The notes: generated by a model not told the origin, from the sequence alone. A stretch of DNA of 48,573 nucleotides from an uncultured Ellagibacter sp. (GCA_934654815.1 CAKUGU010000013.1:1-48573); one strand, 5' to 3'; counted from the stretch's first letter, positions 1 to 8,050 are shown. Numbers and translations: made by a program.

Positions 1-266
1 CGCTTGGCGGCGTCGATCATGATGAGCAGCTCCATGAGGTTGTCGTTCACGTCGAAGCCGTTCGGGCTCGAGCACACCGATTGCACGATGAAGACATCGG
101 CGCCACGGACGCTTTCGAGGTAGCGCGCGTAGATCTCGCCGTTGGCGAACTTCTCAAGCTTCACGTTCCCCAGGGAGATTCCCAGCTCGCGTGCGATCTC
201 GTCGGACAGTCTCGGGTTGGAAGACCCCGCGAACACAGCGATTCTCTTTAGCTTCTCGAATTCCAT
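1..266 (-). CDS. prs: ribose-phosphate pyrophosphokinase, 5' part (window edge)
   Basis: Makes PRPP from ribose 5-phosphate and ATP for purine, pyrimidine, histidine and NAD synthesis in the cytoplasm. Only the first 88 or so codons are present; the gene runs off the left edge. The visible N-terminus has the class I PRPP synthetase pattern: an early IAVFAGSSNP stretch, then SDEIARELG, VKLEKFANGE and DVFIVQS with PNGFDVNDNLMELLIM. The ATG at 266 is preceded by AAAGGAG at a normal distance. Upstream lies a TACAAT-like -10 and a small hairpin, so it probably has its own promoter rather than relying on read-through from glmU. The family assignment is firm; the C-terminal half cannot be checked. 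Confidence 0.93.
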   Translation of the reverse strand, partial: MEFEKLKRIAVFAGSSNPRLSDEIARELGISLGNVKLEKFANGEIYARYLESVRGADVFIVQSVCSSPNGFDVNDNLMELLIMIDAAK

Positions 267-299
267 GCGGCGCTCCTTTTGTGCCAGTGTCTCTCTTAG

Positions 300-339
300 C
301 TTCCTGCCCGCATCAGGCAGGACCGGTTTCCCCATTGTA
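300..339 (-). promoter_or_regulatory. putative prs promoter and leader hairpin
   Basis: On the minus strand a TACAAT hexamer (334-339) lies about 70 nt upstream of the prs ATG. Between them is a short hairpin with arms TCCTGCC and GGGCAGGA (about 300-322). I see no good -35. The function is inferred from position only. Confidence 0.4.
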
Positions 340-424
340 TCCAAGCCCGAGGCACGCGCAGCCGAAGTTCGCGGTATCTTCGCAGACGGGACGCGAAAAG
401 ACGCGACCGCGCACCACCGAGGGG

Positions 425-482
425 CCGGAAAAGCGAGGCCCGCCCGACCGCGGACGGATAAGCGTCGCGGCAGGGCGGGCCC
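425..482 (-). terminator. hairpin after the oxidoreductase gene
   Basis: Perfect 9-bp arms GGCCCGCCC (437-445) and GGGCGGGCC (473-481), with an inner CGCG pairing. On the minus strand it is followed by a weak T-rich stretch. It begins 6 nt beyond the oxidoreductase stop codon. Confidence 0.55.
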
Positions 483-487
483 CATGC

Positions 488-2437
488 CTAGATGTCGAGT
501 GCGGCGTGGTAGGCCTCGTACACCGCCGCGGTGATGTTGGCGGGACGGACCGCGTCGCCCACGATGCGCACGAACGGAGCCGCGTCGCGCAGCGCGTCGG
601 CAGCCGCCGTGCGGGAACGCTGCCCGATGGCGCACACCACCGTGTCGCCCGGGACGAGGCGCTCGGCCCCGTCGGCGTCGGCCACGACGACGCCCTTCGC
701 CGTCACGCGCACGCCGCGTGCATTCAGGTTCACGTCGACCCCGGCGTCCTTTATCTCGGCGAGGAGGATGGGGCGATGACGGATGTTCGCGTCGATGGCA
801 AGGCCGTCGCGCATTTCCACGATGTGGGCCGCAACGCCGCGTCGCGCCTGGTTGAGCGCGCATTCGCTGCCGGTGAGCCCGCCGCCGAGCACCACAACCT
901 CGCTTCCCACCTTCGCGCCGTCGAGGTACAAATCGTCGATAGACAGCACGCGCGCGTCCTCGTCGCACGGGATGGGAAGCGGGATGGGCTCGGAGCCGAC
1001 CGCGACGATGACCGCGTCGGCGCGCATCCGGTCGGCGTAGCCGGCGTCGACCTCGGTGTTCAGGCGGATGTCGACGCCCATGCGCTCGCACTTGCGCGCG
1101 TAGGTGCGCCCGAGCTCGTACATCTCGCGCTTGAAGGGAAGCGCCGCCTCGGTGCGGAGGATGCCGCCGAGCTCGCCTTCCTTCTCGCAGAGGATGACGT
1201 CGTGCCCGCGCGCGGCCGCCGTGGTCGCCGCGACCATGCCGGCGATGCCGCCGCCGACGACGAGCACCTTGCGCGTATGCGCGGCCGGGGTGATGTCCAT
1301 CCCCTCGAACTCGCGCCCGATGAGCGGGTTCACGGCGCAGCGGCGCGTCTGGGTCGTGGCGCGTTCGGCCATGCACACGTAGCAGCGCATGCACTTCACC
1401 ACTTCGTCGCCGCGGTTCGACATGACCTTGTTGGGAAGCTCGGGGTCGGCCAGAAGCCCGCGCGCCATCGCGACCGCGTCCGCCTTGCCCGACGCGATGA
1501 TGTCCTCCATCTGGGCCGGGTCGGAAAGGCCGCCGAGCGTGACCACGGGGATGCTCACATGCTTCTTGATCTCCGCCGCCAAGTACACGTTGCAGCCGTG
1601 GTCGCGGAACATCGAGGGGTGCGTGACGGAGAAGCCGAACTGATAGGACCCTGCCGAAACGTGCAGAAGATCGACCATGTCCTCGAGCGCGCACGCGATG
1701 CGCACGCCTTCGTCCACGTCGTAGCCGCCGTCGAAGAGCTCGGCGCCGCTCATGCGCAGCTCGATGGGGAACCCTGGTCCCACGGCCGCCCGCACGGACG
1801 CGAGCACCTCGCGGGCGAAGCGCACGCGGTTCTCGAGCGGTCCGCCGTACTCGTCCTCGCGCTTGTTGAAGTACGGGGAGAGGAACTGGTTGATGAGCCA
1901 GCCATGCCCCGCGTGCACCATGACCATCTGGAACCCGGCGCGCTTGGCAAGCGCCGCCGCCTCGCCGTACGCGGCGACGATGCTCTCGATCTGCTCGTGG
2001 GAAAGCGCGCGGACGGGCATGCCGTCGGGACGCGTGCCGTCGGAGGGGCCCCACTGGCACAGCCCCGCTTTGCTCTTCTTGTCGACCATGTAGGTTCCCG
2101 CGTACTGGCCCGAATGGGAAAGCTCGATGGAGGCAACCGCCCCATGGCGTTTGATCGCGTCGGCGACGTACGTGAAGGCGCCGAGCTGGCCAGGCGTTTT
2201 AAGCGAAAGTCGAAGCATCTGCGACCCGTCGGTCTCCGGGTGCACCACAAGCTCGCTCACCGTGACGACCGCAGCGCCTCCCTTCGCGCGCAGCTCGTAG
2301 AACCCCTGCGTGCGCGGCCCGGGCGTGCCTTCCGCCGTGATGTCGGTCGCCCCCATCGGTGCCGAGCACATGCGGTTGCGAAGCGTGAGGCGCCCCACTT
2401 TAAGCGGCGCGCACAGATGCGGATAATCCCGTTTCAT
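488..2437 (-). CDS. NADH:flavin oxidoreductase of the 2-enoate/2,4-dienoyl-CoA reductase type (FMN, 4Fe-4S, FAD)
   Basis: 649-residue three-domain flavoenzyme. Residues 1-340 form an Old Yellow Enzyme TIM barrel, with the HAGHGWLINQFLSP motif near 175-188. A 4Fe-4S site follows, with Cys349, Cys352, Cys355 and Cys367 (KCMRCYVC, then RRCAVNP). The C-terminal half has two Rossmann motifs, GGGIAGM near 395 for FAD and LGGGLTGSECA for NAD(P)H. The family (2-enoate reductase, dienoyl-CoA reductase, BaiCD/BaiH, daidzein reductase) reduces activated C=C bonds of unsaturated acids, steroids or isoflavones in anaerobes. The substrate cannot be read from sequence. Start chosen at 2437 because AGGGGA precedes it. 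It lies between glmU and prs, genes that are often adjacent, so it may be an insertion there. Confidence 0.9.
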   Translation of the reverse strand: MKRDYPHLCAPLKVGRLTLRNRMCSAPMGATDITAEGTPGPRTQGFYELRAKGGAAVVTVSELVVHPETDGSQMLRLSLKTPGQLGAFTYVADAIKRHGAVASIELSHSGQYAGTYMVDKKSKAGLCQWGPSDGTRPDGMPVRALSHEQIESIVAAYGEAAALAKRAGFQMVMVHAGHGWLINQFLSPYFNKREDEYGGPLENRVRFAREVLASVRAAVGPGFPIELRMSGAELFDGGYDVDEGVRIACALEDMVDLLHVSAGSYQFGFSVTHPSMFRDHGCNVYLAAEIKKHVSIPVVTLGGLSDPAQMEDIIASGKADAVAMARGLLADPELPNKVMSNRGDEVVKCMRCYVCMAERATTQTRRCAVNPLIGREFEGMDITPAAHTRKVLVVGGGIAGMVAATTAAARGHDVILCEKEGELGGILRTEAALPFKREMYELGRTYARKCERMGVDIRLNTEVDAGYADRMRADAVIVAVGSEPIPLPIPCDEDARVLSIDDLYLDGAKVGSEVVVLGGGLTGSECALNQARRGVAAHIVEMRDGLAIDANIRHRPILLAEIKDAGVDVNLNARGVRVTAKGVVVADADGAERLVPGDTVVCAIGQRSRTAAADALRDAAPFVRIVGDAVRPANITAAVYEAYHAALDI

Positions 2438-2472
2438 TTTCCCCTCATTCCCCTGAAAACGGATAGGCGAGA

Positions 2473-2492
2473 AGCCGCCCCGGAGGGCGGCG
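2473..2492 (-). terminator. short GC hairpin after glmU
   Basis: Arms GCCGCCC (2474-2480) and GGGCGGC (2485-2491) lie just beyond the glmU stop and are followed on the minus strand by TTCTCG. This is a weak terminator candidate in the 72-nt gap before the oxidoreductase gene. Confidence 0.4.
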
Positions 2493-2509
2493 ACGTGACG
2501 AAAGAGGCG

Positions 2510-3868
2510 CTAGCGGTGCTTTTCCACCCAACCCTCGATGTTCTTCTGGCGCGCGCGCCCGATGCCGAGCGCGCCGTCAGGCACGTCCTCGGTGATGACC
2601 GATCCCGCGCCCACGACGACGTGCGACCCCACGTTCACCGGCGCCACCATCATGGTGTCGCTGCCGATGAAGGCCTTATCGCCGATGGTGGTCGGCCACT
2701 TCTTGGAGCCGTCGTAGTTGCAGGTGATCGACCCGGCGCCGATGTTCACGCCCTCGCCGATCGTGGCATCGCCGATGTAGCTTAAGTGAGGAACCTTGCT
2801 TCCCTTGCCGATCGTCGACTTCTTGATTTCCACGTGCGTGCCGGCCTTCGCGCCCTCGCACAGATGCGCTCCGGGGCGCAGGTAGGCGCGCGGTCCGCAC
2901 GTCGCGCCCTCGTCGATGGCGGCCTCGATGGCGACCGTCTCGTCGACGGTGCAGCCGCGCCCAACTACGGTGTCGGTAAGACGCGTGTTCGGCCCCACGA
3001 TCGACCCCTCGCCCACCGAGGTCTTGCCGAGGAGGAACGTCTGCGGCAGAAGCTCGACGTCCTGCTCGATTTCCACGTCGGGGCCGATCCACACCTGGGA
3101 CGGATCCCACATGGTGACGCCGGCCGCCATGTGGCGGGCGTTGATGCGGCGCTGGAGCTGGCCGGTTGCCACCGCGAGCTGCGCGCGGGAGTTCACGCCG
3201 AGGCACTCGGCCGGATCGGTTGCGACAAGGGCGAGCACGTCGCGGCCGGCGGCGCGGCAGATCTCGAGCACGTCGGTCAGGTAGAACTCGCCCTGGGCGT
3301 TGTCGCTCCCCACCTGCTCGAGCGCCTCGAAAAGCGCCTTGGCGTCGAAGCAGTAGAACCCGGAGTTGCATTCCGTAACCGCGGCCTCGGCGGCGTTGGC
3401 GTCCTTCTGCTCGACGATGCGCTCGACGCGCCCGTCGGCGTCGCGGATGATGCGTCCGTAACCGAAGGGGTCGTCGAGCTTCATCGTGAGCACCACCACG
3501 GCCGCGCCCGACTCGGCGCGCATGCGCGAGAGCTCGCGGATGGTTTCGGGCGTGATGAGCGGGCAGTCGCCCGACAGGACGAGCAGCGACCCGTCGAAAT
3601 CGGAAAGCGCGTCTTTGCAGGTGAGGACCGCATCTGCCGTGCCGCGCTGCGCGGTTTGGACGACCACTTCGGTATCGGCAACGAGGGGCTCCACGACCTC
3701 GCGCGCATGGCCCACGACCGACACGATGCGCCCAGCACCCGCCTCGCGCGCGGCGTCGACGACCCAGCGAACGAGCGGCTTGCCCAGAATCTCGTGCGCG
3801 ACCTTGGGCTTCTTCGATTTCATGCGGGTTCCCGCGCCAGCGGCGAGAACGATAGCGGCAGTGTCCAT
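2510..3868 (-). CDS. glmU: bifunctional UDP-N-acetylglucosamine pyrophosphorylase / glucosamine-1-phosphate N-acetyltransferase
   Basis: Converts glucosamine-1-phosphate to UDP-GlcNAc, the precursor for peptidoglycan. 452 residues, the usual length. The N-terminal uridyltransferase domain carries the nucleotide signature LAAGAGTRM followed by KSKKPK near residues 8-22. The C-terminal half is a left-handed beta-helix acetyltransferase with hexapeptide repeats, including GPRAYLRPGAHLCEGAKAG, SYIGDATIGE and NIGAGSITCNYDGSKK. An in-frame start exists 57 nt upstream, but the ATG at 3868 begins the conserved domain and has GGGAAGG upstream. A TATACT hexamer at 3907-3912 would give a leader of about 32 nt. 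The oxidoreductase gene separates it from prs. Confidence 0.97.
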   Translation of the reverse strand: MDTAAIVLAAGAGTRMKSKKPKVAHEILGKPLVRWVVDAAREAGAGRIVSVVGHAREVVEPLVADTEVVVQTAQRGTADAVLTCKDALSDFDGSLLVLSGDCPLITPETIRELSRMRAESGAAVVVLTMKLDDPFGYGRIIRDADGRVERIVEQKDANAAEAAVTECNSGFYCFDAKALFEALEQVGSDNAQGEFYLTDVLEICRAAGRDVLALVATDPAECLGVNSRAQLAVATGQLQRRINARHMAAGVTMWDPSQVWIGPDVEIEQDVELLPQTFLLGKTSVGEGSIVGPNTRLTDTVVGRGCTVDETVAIEAAIDEGATCGPRAYLRPGAHLCEGAKAGTHVEIKKSTIGKGSKVPHLSYIGDATIGEGVNIGAGSITCNYDGSKKWPTTIGDKAFIGSDTMMVAPVNVGSHVVVGAGSVITEDVPDGALGIGRARQKNIEGWVEKHR

Positions 3869-3964
3869 TGAACCGACCTTCCCATCGTTTGAAAACACTG
3901 CGGGAAAGTATAGCGCAAGGCGCACGCGAGCTCACGCGCTCGGCCTCCCAAGGGCCCGTCGCCG

Positions 3965-5557
3965 CTACTTCTCTTCGCGTTCGCCCACCTTCACAGCGAC
4001 CTCCGCGATGCCGTCGCATCCGGCGAGCGCGCGCTCCACGCCGCGGATGACCTCGGGGTCGCTGATCTCGCTCAGCAGCTTCTCGGACGCGGCGTTGGCT
4101 TCCTCGCCAGCCGTCTGGCGACGCATCTCGCTCGGGCCGATCGACATGTAGGCGACGCCCTGGCTGCGCGCCGACTTCGCCTGCAGGGCTAGGAATGCGA
4201 AGCCCGCCACGCCCGCGACCAGGGACGCGGCCAGAATACCGAGCTTCGCCGCGGCAATTGTCGTGGCATCGGCGTACGCCAGGTTCGCTACGAAGATGGA
4301 CATCGTGAACCCGACGCCGCCCAGAATAGCGGCACCCACCATGTGCATCCAGTTCACGTTCTCGGGCAGGTTCGCCACCTTGAACTTCACCACGATGAAG
4401 CTCGCCGCCACGATGCCGAGCGGCTTGCCCACCACAAGCCCGAAGAACACGCCGAGAAGCGCCGGGTTCGCGATAAGCGAGGACAGGTCGGTCCCGACGA
4501 GGCTCACGTTGGCATTGGTGAGCGCGAACAGGGGCAGGATGCCGAAGTACACCCATGGGTACAGCAGGTGCTCGAGCCGCGTCGCCGGCGGCACGACCTG
4601 CTTGGCCACGCGCGAAAGCGATGACACCGTCTCCAGGTATTCCTCCTGGCCGATGACGGGAGCCTGCGCGTCGAACGAGCTTTTCGCCTCGCTCACCTTC
4701 TGGTCGGACCAGCGCACGAAGCTCTTCAGGTTCACGCGCGACCCCGACGGGATGGTAAAGGCAAGAAGGACGCCGGCAATGGTCGAATGCACACCCGACA
4801 TGAACACGCAGTACCACAGCACGGCTCCGACCAGCAGATACGCGTACAGCGAATACACGTGGCTCTTGTTCATGAGCAGAAGGACGCAGAACACGACCGC
4901 CGCGCACGCGAGCCAGAACAAAGACGGACTCTGCCCGTAGAACACCGCGATCACGAGGATGGCGATGATGTCGTCGGCCACGGCGAGCGTGCTTAGGAAC
5001 ACGCGCACGCCGTTGGGCACGCGGTTGCCCAGCAGCGCCAGGATGCCGAGCGCGAACGCGATGTCAGTCGCGGTGGGAACGCCCCAGCCGCCTGCAGTCT
5101 CGGGGTTGCCGGCGTTGAGCGCCGCGTAGATCGCGATCGGCGCGAGCACGCCGCCTACAGCGGCGACGATGGGCAGGATGGCCTGGCGGATGTTGGTGAG
5201 CTCGCCCACCGTCATCTCGTACTTGATCTCCAGGCCGACGAGCAGGAAGAACACCGCCATGAAGACGTCGTTGATGATGTGGGAAAGCGACAGCGTCGCA
5301 TGGCTGTCGCCGAAGATGAAGCCCACCTCGGTGTGCCAGAACTCCGCGAACGGGCCGCTTGCCGCGGTGTTCGCCACGATAAGCGCCACGATGGCGCCGA
5401 GGAGCATGGCGCCCGCCGCCTTCGTCGACGAGCTCGTGAACTGCACGAGCTTGCGGTAGCGCGCCTGGTGCCCCTGCACCTCGTTGATGTAGATGCGGCC
5501 CGGCTCGGAGGGCTTGCCCTCGGGCGCTGCCGCGTTATGTGCGTTATGGTCGGTCAT
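3965..5557 (-). CDS. nhaA: Na+/H+ antiporter NhaA, with extended termini
   Basis: Inner-membrane antiporter that exchanges Na+ (or Li+) for protons in pH and salt homeostasis. The NhaA core is clear: FLLVGLEIKYE, TATDIAFALG with Asp165, and AVADDIIAI with the ion-binding pair Asp195/Asp196, then about a dozen hydrophobic segments. At 530 residues it is longer than E. coli NhaA (388). The extra length is a hydrophilic N-terminal arm of about 40 residues and an acidic C-terminal tail of about 80, probably cytoplasmic. Start placed at 5557 (MTDHNAHN) rather than 63 nt further out. It is monocistronic, with a perfect 12-bp inverted repeat in the gap upstream. Confidence 0.95.
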   Translation of the reverse strand: MTDHNAHNAAAPEGKPSEPGRIYINEVQGHQARYRKLVQFTSSSTKAAGAMLLGAIVALIVANTAASGPFAEFWHTEVGFIFGDSHATLSLSHIINDVFMAVFFLLVGLEIKYEMTVGELTNIRQAILPIVAAVGGVLAPIAIYAALNAGNPETAGGWGVPTATDIAFALGILALLGNRVPNGVRVFLSTLAVADDIIAILVIAVFYGQSPSLFWLACAAVVFCVLLLMNKSHVYSLYAYLLVGAVLWYCVFMSGVHSTIAGVLLAFTIPSGSRVNLKSFVRWSDQKVSEAKSSFDAQAPVIGQEEYLETVSSLSRVAKQVVPPATRLEHLLYPWVYFGILPLFALTNANVSLVGTDLSSLIANPALLGVFFGLVVGKPLGIVAASFIVVKFKVANLPENVNWMHMVGAAILGGVGFTMSIFVANLAYADATTIAAAKLGILAASLVAGVAGFAFLALQAKSARSQGVAYMSIGPSEMRRQTAGEEANAASEKLLSEISDPEVIRGVERALAGCDGIAEVAVKVGEREEK

Positions 5558-5619
5558 GCTGCGATTTCCAATCCGGCGTGCGCCCAAAGCACACGCCACG
5601 CGTTCGGGCGTTTCTCTCA

Positions 5620-5697
5620 TTATCGGGCAACGTGGGCGTTTCCTTACACGAAAAAGTGCCTTTCACCTGGGATTGTCATAAAAGTGTTGCCCGATAA
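5620..5697. repeat. 12-bp inverted repeat between nhaA and the hpf leader
   Basis: TTATCGGGCAAC (5620-5631) and its perfect complement GTTGCCCGATAA (5686-5697) are separated by 54 nt. They lie between the divergent nhaA and hpf transcription units, so they could be paired operators or the stem of a nhaA leader RNA. No protein is assigned to them. Confidence 0.7.
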
Positions 5698-5779
5698 GGC
5701 TCAAATCTCCCCCTTTCACGTGCGGCGTTTTGCGTTATGCTGTGATATGTCAGCTTCGAGGTAAGGAGCCACGGGAATC

Positions 5780-5818
5780 ATGCAACGGGTAAGAGGAAAT
5801 CACAGCGAACCCGCATGA
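5780..5818 (+). CDS. possible 12-codon leader peptide upstream of hpf
   Basis: Short frame encoding MQRVRGNHSEPA with a stop at 5816-5818. It is preceded by AAGGAG about 11 nt upstream of its ATG. The stop codon overlaps the base of a hairpin that ends in a T-run, the layout of a translation-coupled attenuator. I do not recognise the peptide. It may be chance, or this region may be a structured RNA instead. Confidence 0.35.
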   Translation: MQRVRGNHSEPA

Positions 5819-5849
5819 GCCTGCGGGCATTCCGCCCGGGCTGTTTTTT
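5818..5849 (+). terminator. intrinsic terminator-like hairpin in the hpf leader
   Basis: Inner stem CGGGC/GCCCG (5824-5828 with 5834-5838) is extended by AGCC/GGCT, then six T residues at 5844-5849. It lies before the hpf start and not after a gene, so it would act as an attenuator. Structured RNAs are known upstream of raiA/hpf in Actinomycetota; membership here is inference. Confidence 0.6.
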
Positions 5850-5876
5850 ATTCGCCACGATTGTGAGGTGGTAAGT

Positions 5877-6455
5877 ATGAGCATTACCGTATCCGGCCGC
5901 AAAATGCCTGTAACCGACGCACTGCGCGAATACGCCGAGGCGAAAATCGGCAATTCCATGAAGGTCATGGACATCGACCCGCTCAACGCCGAAGTCGTCC
6001 TCAGCAAGGAGAAGAATCCGGCGAACCCGCGTCCCGACACCTGCGAAGTCACGCTGCGCACGAAGGGCCACATCATCCGCGTGGAAGAGCGCGAAGAGGA
6101 CATGTACGCCGCGATCGACGTCGCAGCCGCGAAGGTGCTGCGCCAGCTGCGCAAGTTCAAGACGCGCGTGGTCGACCGCAAGACCCGCACGGGCGAGAAG
6201 ACCGTCGACGCGTCGGCCATCCCCGCTTCCACCGGAGAGCTCGATCTCGACGGCCTTATGGACGAGCTGTCGGGCGACGAGGTGGTCCGCGTGAAGGAAA
6301 TGGAGTTCGCCCCGCTCACGGAAGAGGAAGCGCTCGTGCAGATCGACCTGCTCGACCACGACTTCTTCGTCTACACCGACCGCGACACCAATCTCGTCAA
6401 TGTTCTTTACCGCCGCGACGATGGAGGTTACGGCCTTTTGAAGCAGAAGGCTTAA
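5877..6455 (+). CDS. hpf: long-form ribosome hibernation promoting factor
   Basis: Binds the 30S decoding region in slow growth or stress and pairs ribosomes into inactive 100S dimers. 192 residues with both domains of the long form. The N-terminal RaiA/YfiA fold spans about residues 1-105 and begins ITVSGRKMPVTDALREYAE. The C-terminal dimerisation domain spans about 130-190, with EEALVQIDLLDHDFFVYTD and a final DGGYGLLKQKA. A GTG at 5868 is also in frame, but the ATG at 5877 has GAGGTGG five bases upstream and is preferred. The leader carries a terminator-like hairpin and a possible leader peptide, so expression is probably controlled by attenuation. Confidence 0.95.
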   Translation: MSITVSGRKMPVTDALREYAEAKIGNSMKVMDIDPLNAEVVLSKEKNPANPRPDTCEVTLRTKGHIIRVEEREEDMYAAIDVAAAKVLRQLRKFKTRVVDRKTRTGEKTVDASAIPASTGELDLDGLMDELSGDEVVRVKEMEFAPLTEEEALVQIDLLDHDFFVYTDRDTNLVNVLYRRDDGGYGLLKQKA

Positions 6456-6508
6456 AGCTTACGGTACAATGCTTGCCGTTCGTTTTACCGTGAGAAAGGA
6501 CGCCTTCA

Positions 6509-6727
6509 ATGGCTACGCTTGATACCATCAAGGAAGTTCTCCAGGAGAACCTCGACATCGATCCCGAGAACGTGACCGAGGACTCCACGTTCGACGATCT
6601 CGGAATCGACTCCCTCGACATGGTCGAGCTCATCTGCGACCTCGAGGAGAAGTGCAATGTCGACTTCGGCGAGCCGGAAGGCCTCGAAACCGTCGGCGAT
6701 CTGGTCGAGTACATCGACAACCTGTAA
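6509..6727 (+). CDS. acpP: acyl carrier protein
   Basis: Carries growing fatty acyl chains as a phosphopantetheine thioester in type II fatty acid synthesis. 72 residues, acidic, four-helix family. The attachment serine is Ser35 in GIDSLDMVEL. The ATG at 6509 follows GAGAAAGGA. A TACAAT hexamer at 6465-6470 suggests its own promoter between hpf and acpP. A strong terminator follows, so it is probably transcribed alone and not with other fatty acid genes, none of which are in view. Confidence 0.95.
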   Translation: MATLDTIKEVLQENLDIDPENVTEDSTFDDLGIDSLDMVELICDLEEKCNVDFGEPEGLETVGDLVEYIDNL

Positions 6728-6745
6728 GTTCTCGCCGCACGTGAG

Positions 6746-6775
6746 AAGGCCCCGCTTATGCGGGGCCTTTTTGTT
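6746..6775 (+). terminator. Rho-independent terminator of acpP
   Basis: Arms AAGGCCCCGC and GCGGGGCCTT around a TTAT loop, followed by T-rich sequence, 20 nt after the acpP stop codon. Confidence 0.9.
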
Positions 6776-6797
6776 GCCGTCATGCGAAAGGCGGCTG

Positions 6798-6832
6798 CAT
6801 GGGAAGCGGCTCGGCTGAAGCCGCTTCCCATG
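6798..6832 (-). terminator. hairpin ending the cydAB unit
   Basis: Perfect 14-bp arms (6798-6811 and 6819-6832; core GGGAAGCGGCT) around a 7-nt loop, 7 nt beyond the stop of the small membrane protein gene. There is no long T-run, so it is a terminator or an RNA-stabilising structure. Confidence 0.6.
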
Positions 6833-6838
6833 GACGAC

Positions 6839-7024
6839 CTAGCGTTGGGATGGCCGGCGGCGAGAAACCGCGGCAAGGACGGCAGCCGCCACGAGAAGCG
6901 CCGCGACCGTCGCGACGCGCCCGATGCTCAGGGATTTGTAGCCGACGGCGAAGACGCCGATCCCGAACAGCGCCATGAGCGCGCAGAGGGCGGAGAGCCA
7001 TTTCAGGTACAGCCGTTTTTCCAT
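6839..7024 (-). CDS. small membrane protein encoded directly after cydB
   Basis: 61 residues with two hydrophobic segments (about 9-28 and 37-54) and a basic RRRPSQR tail. Its ATG follows the cydB TAA with no gap, and an AAGGA sequence near the end of cydB can serve as ribosome binding site, so it is translationally coupled to cydAB. I do not recognise the family. Cytochrome bd oxidases in other bacteria have tiny extra subunits (CydX, CydH, CydS), mostly of one membrane span. By position this could be such a partner or an assembly factor, but two spans do not match CydX. The coding call rests on the frame, the coupling and the following hairpin. Confidence 0.7.
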   Translation of the reverse strand: MEKRLYLKWLSALCALMALFGIGVFAVGYKSLSIGRVATVAALLVAAAVLAAVSRRRPSQR

Positions 7025-8050
7025 TTACGCCACATCCTTCTCGCTCAAGCGGCCGCGGAACGTGCGGTAGACGATGATGTGGTAGACGAGCACGAGCGGG
7101 ACGCCGATGGCGGCAATGCCCGTCATCCACGCGAGCGAGAGCTCCGAGGAGGCCGCGCTCGCAGCCGTGATGGTGGCGCCCGCGCTTCCCGGCGCCGCGA
7201 CGACGAGGTTCGGGAACATCGATGCCGCAAGCAGGGCCACGAGAAGGACCGCCCCCGCCGACTGCAGGACGAACGCCGCGAGGTCGCTGTTTTTCGCCTG
7301 GCCAGCGTAGAGGGAGGCGACGACGCAGACGAGGAACGCAGCGGCGAGCACCCAGCAAAGCGGCCACATCGCGCCCTCGATTTCAGGACGCACGCCAAAA
7401 AGCGAGTACGCGCTCACCGCGAGGAACAGCACGACGACGCATGCCTGCAGCGCACGGGAAAGCTTGCGCGCACGGGCGCGGATGGCGCTTTCGACCGGCG
7501 TCTTCAGCGCGACCCACAGGCTTCCGGCGGCAAGGCACATCGCGCACCCCAAAAGCCCGACGAGCAGCGTGAATGGCGTGATGAGTCCCAGAAGCGGGAC
7601 ACCGGCGTAATCGCCGTTCGCCGCAAGGGGAATCCCTGCGAAGGCGTTGCCCACGGCGACCCCGAGCAGAAGCGCCGGCAGAAGCGACCCCACGACGAAG
7701 CAGATATCCCACACGCGCGCCCATTTCGGGTCATGGGCGCGGAACTCGAACGACACCGCGCGCACGATGAGCCCGAACAGGACGAGCATCACCGCAAGGT
7801 AGAAGCCCGAAAACGTCGTCGCGTACGCCGGCGGAAACGCCGCGAACAGGGCGCCGCCCGCCGTGAGCAGCCACACCTCATTGCCGTCCCACACCGGTCC
7901 GATGCTGCGACGCACGAGCGCGCGCTCCTTCTCGGTCTTCGCGAGCACCGGGTACAGAACGCCTGCGCCCAAGTCGAAGCCGTCCAGCACGAAATACCCC
8001 GCTATCAGCACGAATATCAGGAAGAACCAGAGTACCTGCAGAACCGTCAT
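7025..8050 (-). CDS. cydB: cytochrome bd ubiquinol/menaquinol oxidase subunit II
   Basis: Second subunit of the cytochrome bd quinol oxidase, which reduces O2 to water at low oxygen and builds proton-motive force without pumping. 341 residues, many hydrophobic helices. The N-terminus has the family pattern WFFLIFVLIAGYFVLDGFDLGAG, followed by GPVWDGNEVWLL. It starts at 8050, overlapping the cydA stop by four bases. In an otherwise anaerobic gene set the likely role is oxygen scavenging or microaerobic respiration. Confidence 0.96.
   Translation of the reverse strand: MTVLQVLWFFLIFVLIAGYFVLDGFDLGAGVLYPVLAKTEKERALVRRSIGPVWDGNEVWLLTAGGALFAAFPPAYATTFSGFYLAVMLVLFGLIVRAVSFEFRAHDPKWARVWDICFVVGSLLPALLLGVAVGNAFAGIPLAANGDYAGVPLLGLITPFTLLVGLLGCAMCLAAGSLWVALKTPVESAIRARARKLSRALQACVVVLFLAVSAYSLFGVRPEIEGAMWPLCWVLAAAFLVCVVASLYAGQAKNSDLAAFVLQSAGAVLLVALLAASMFPNLVVAAPGSAGATITAASAASSELSLAWMTGIAAIGVPLVLVYHIIVYRTFRGRLSEKDVA

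Noticed and set aside
191..2785. Long open frame on the plus strand opposite the oxidoreductase and glmU
   Set aside because: Its product is a His/Arg/Ala-rich shadow with no domain, fully antisense to two well-supported genes; such frames are common at this GC content.
3868..3925. Upstream in-frame start for glmU
   Set aside because: The extra residues precede the conserved nucleotide-binding start and the region contains the likely -10 and leader.
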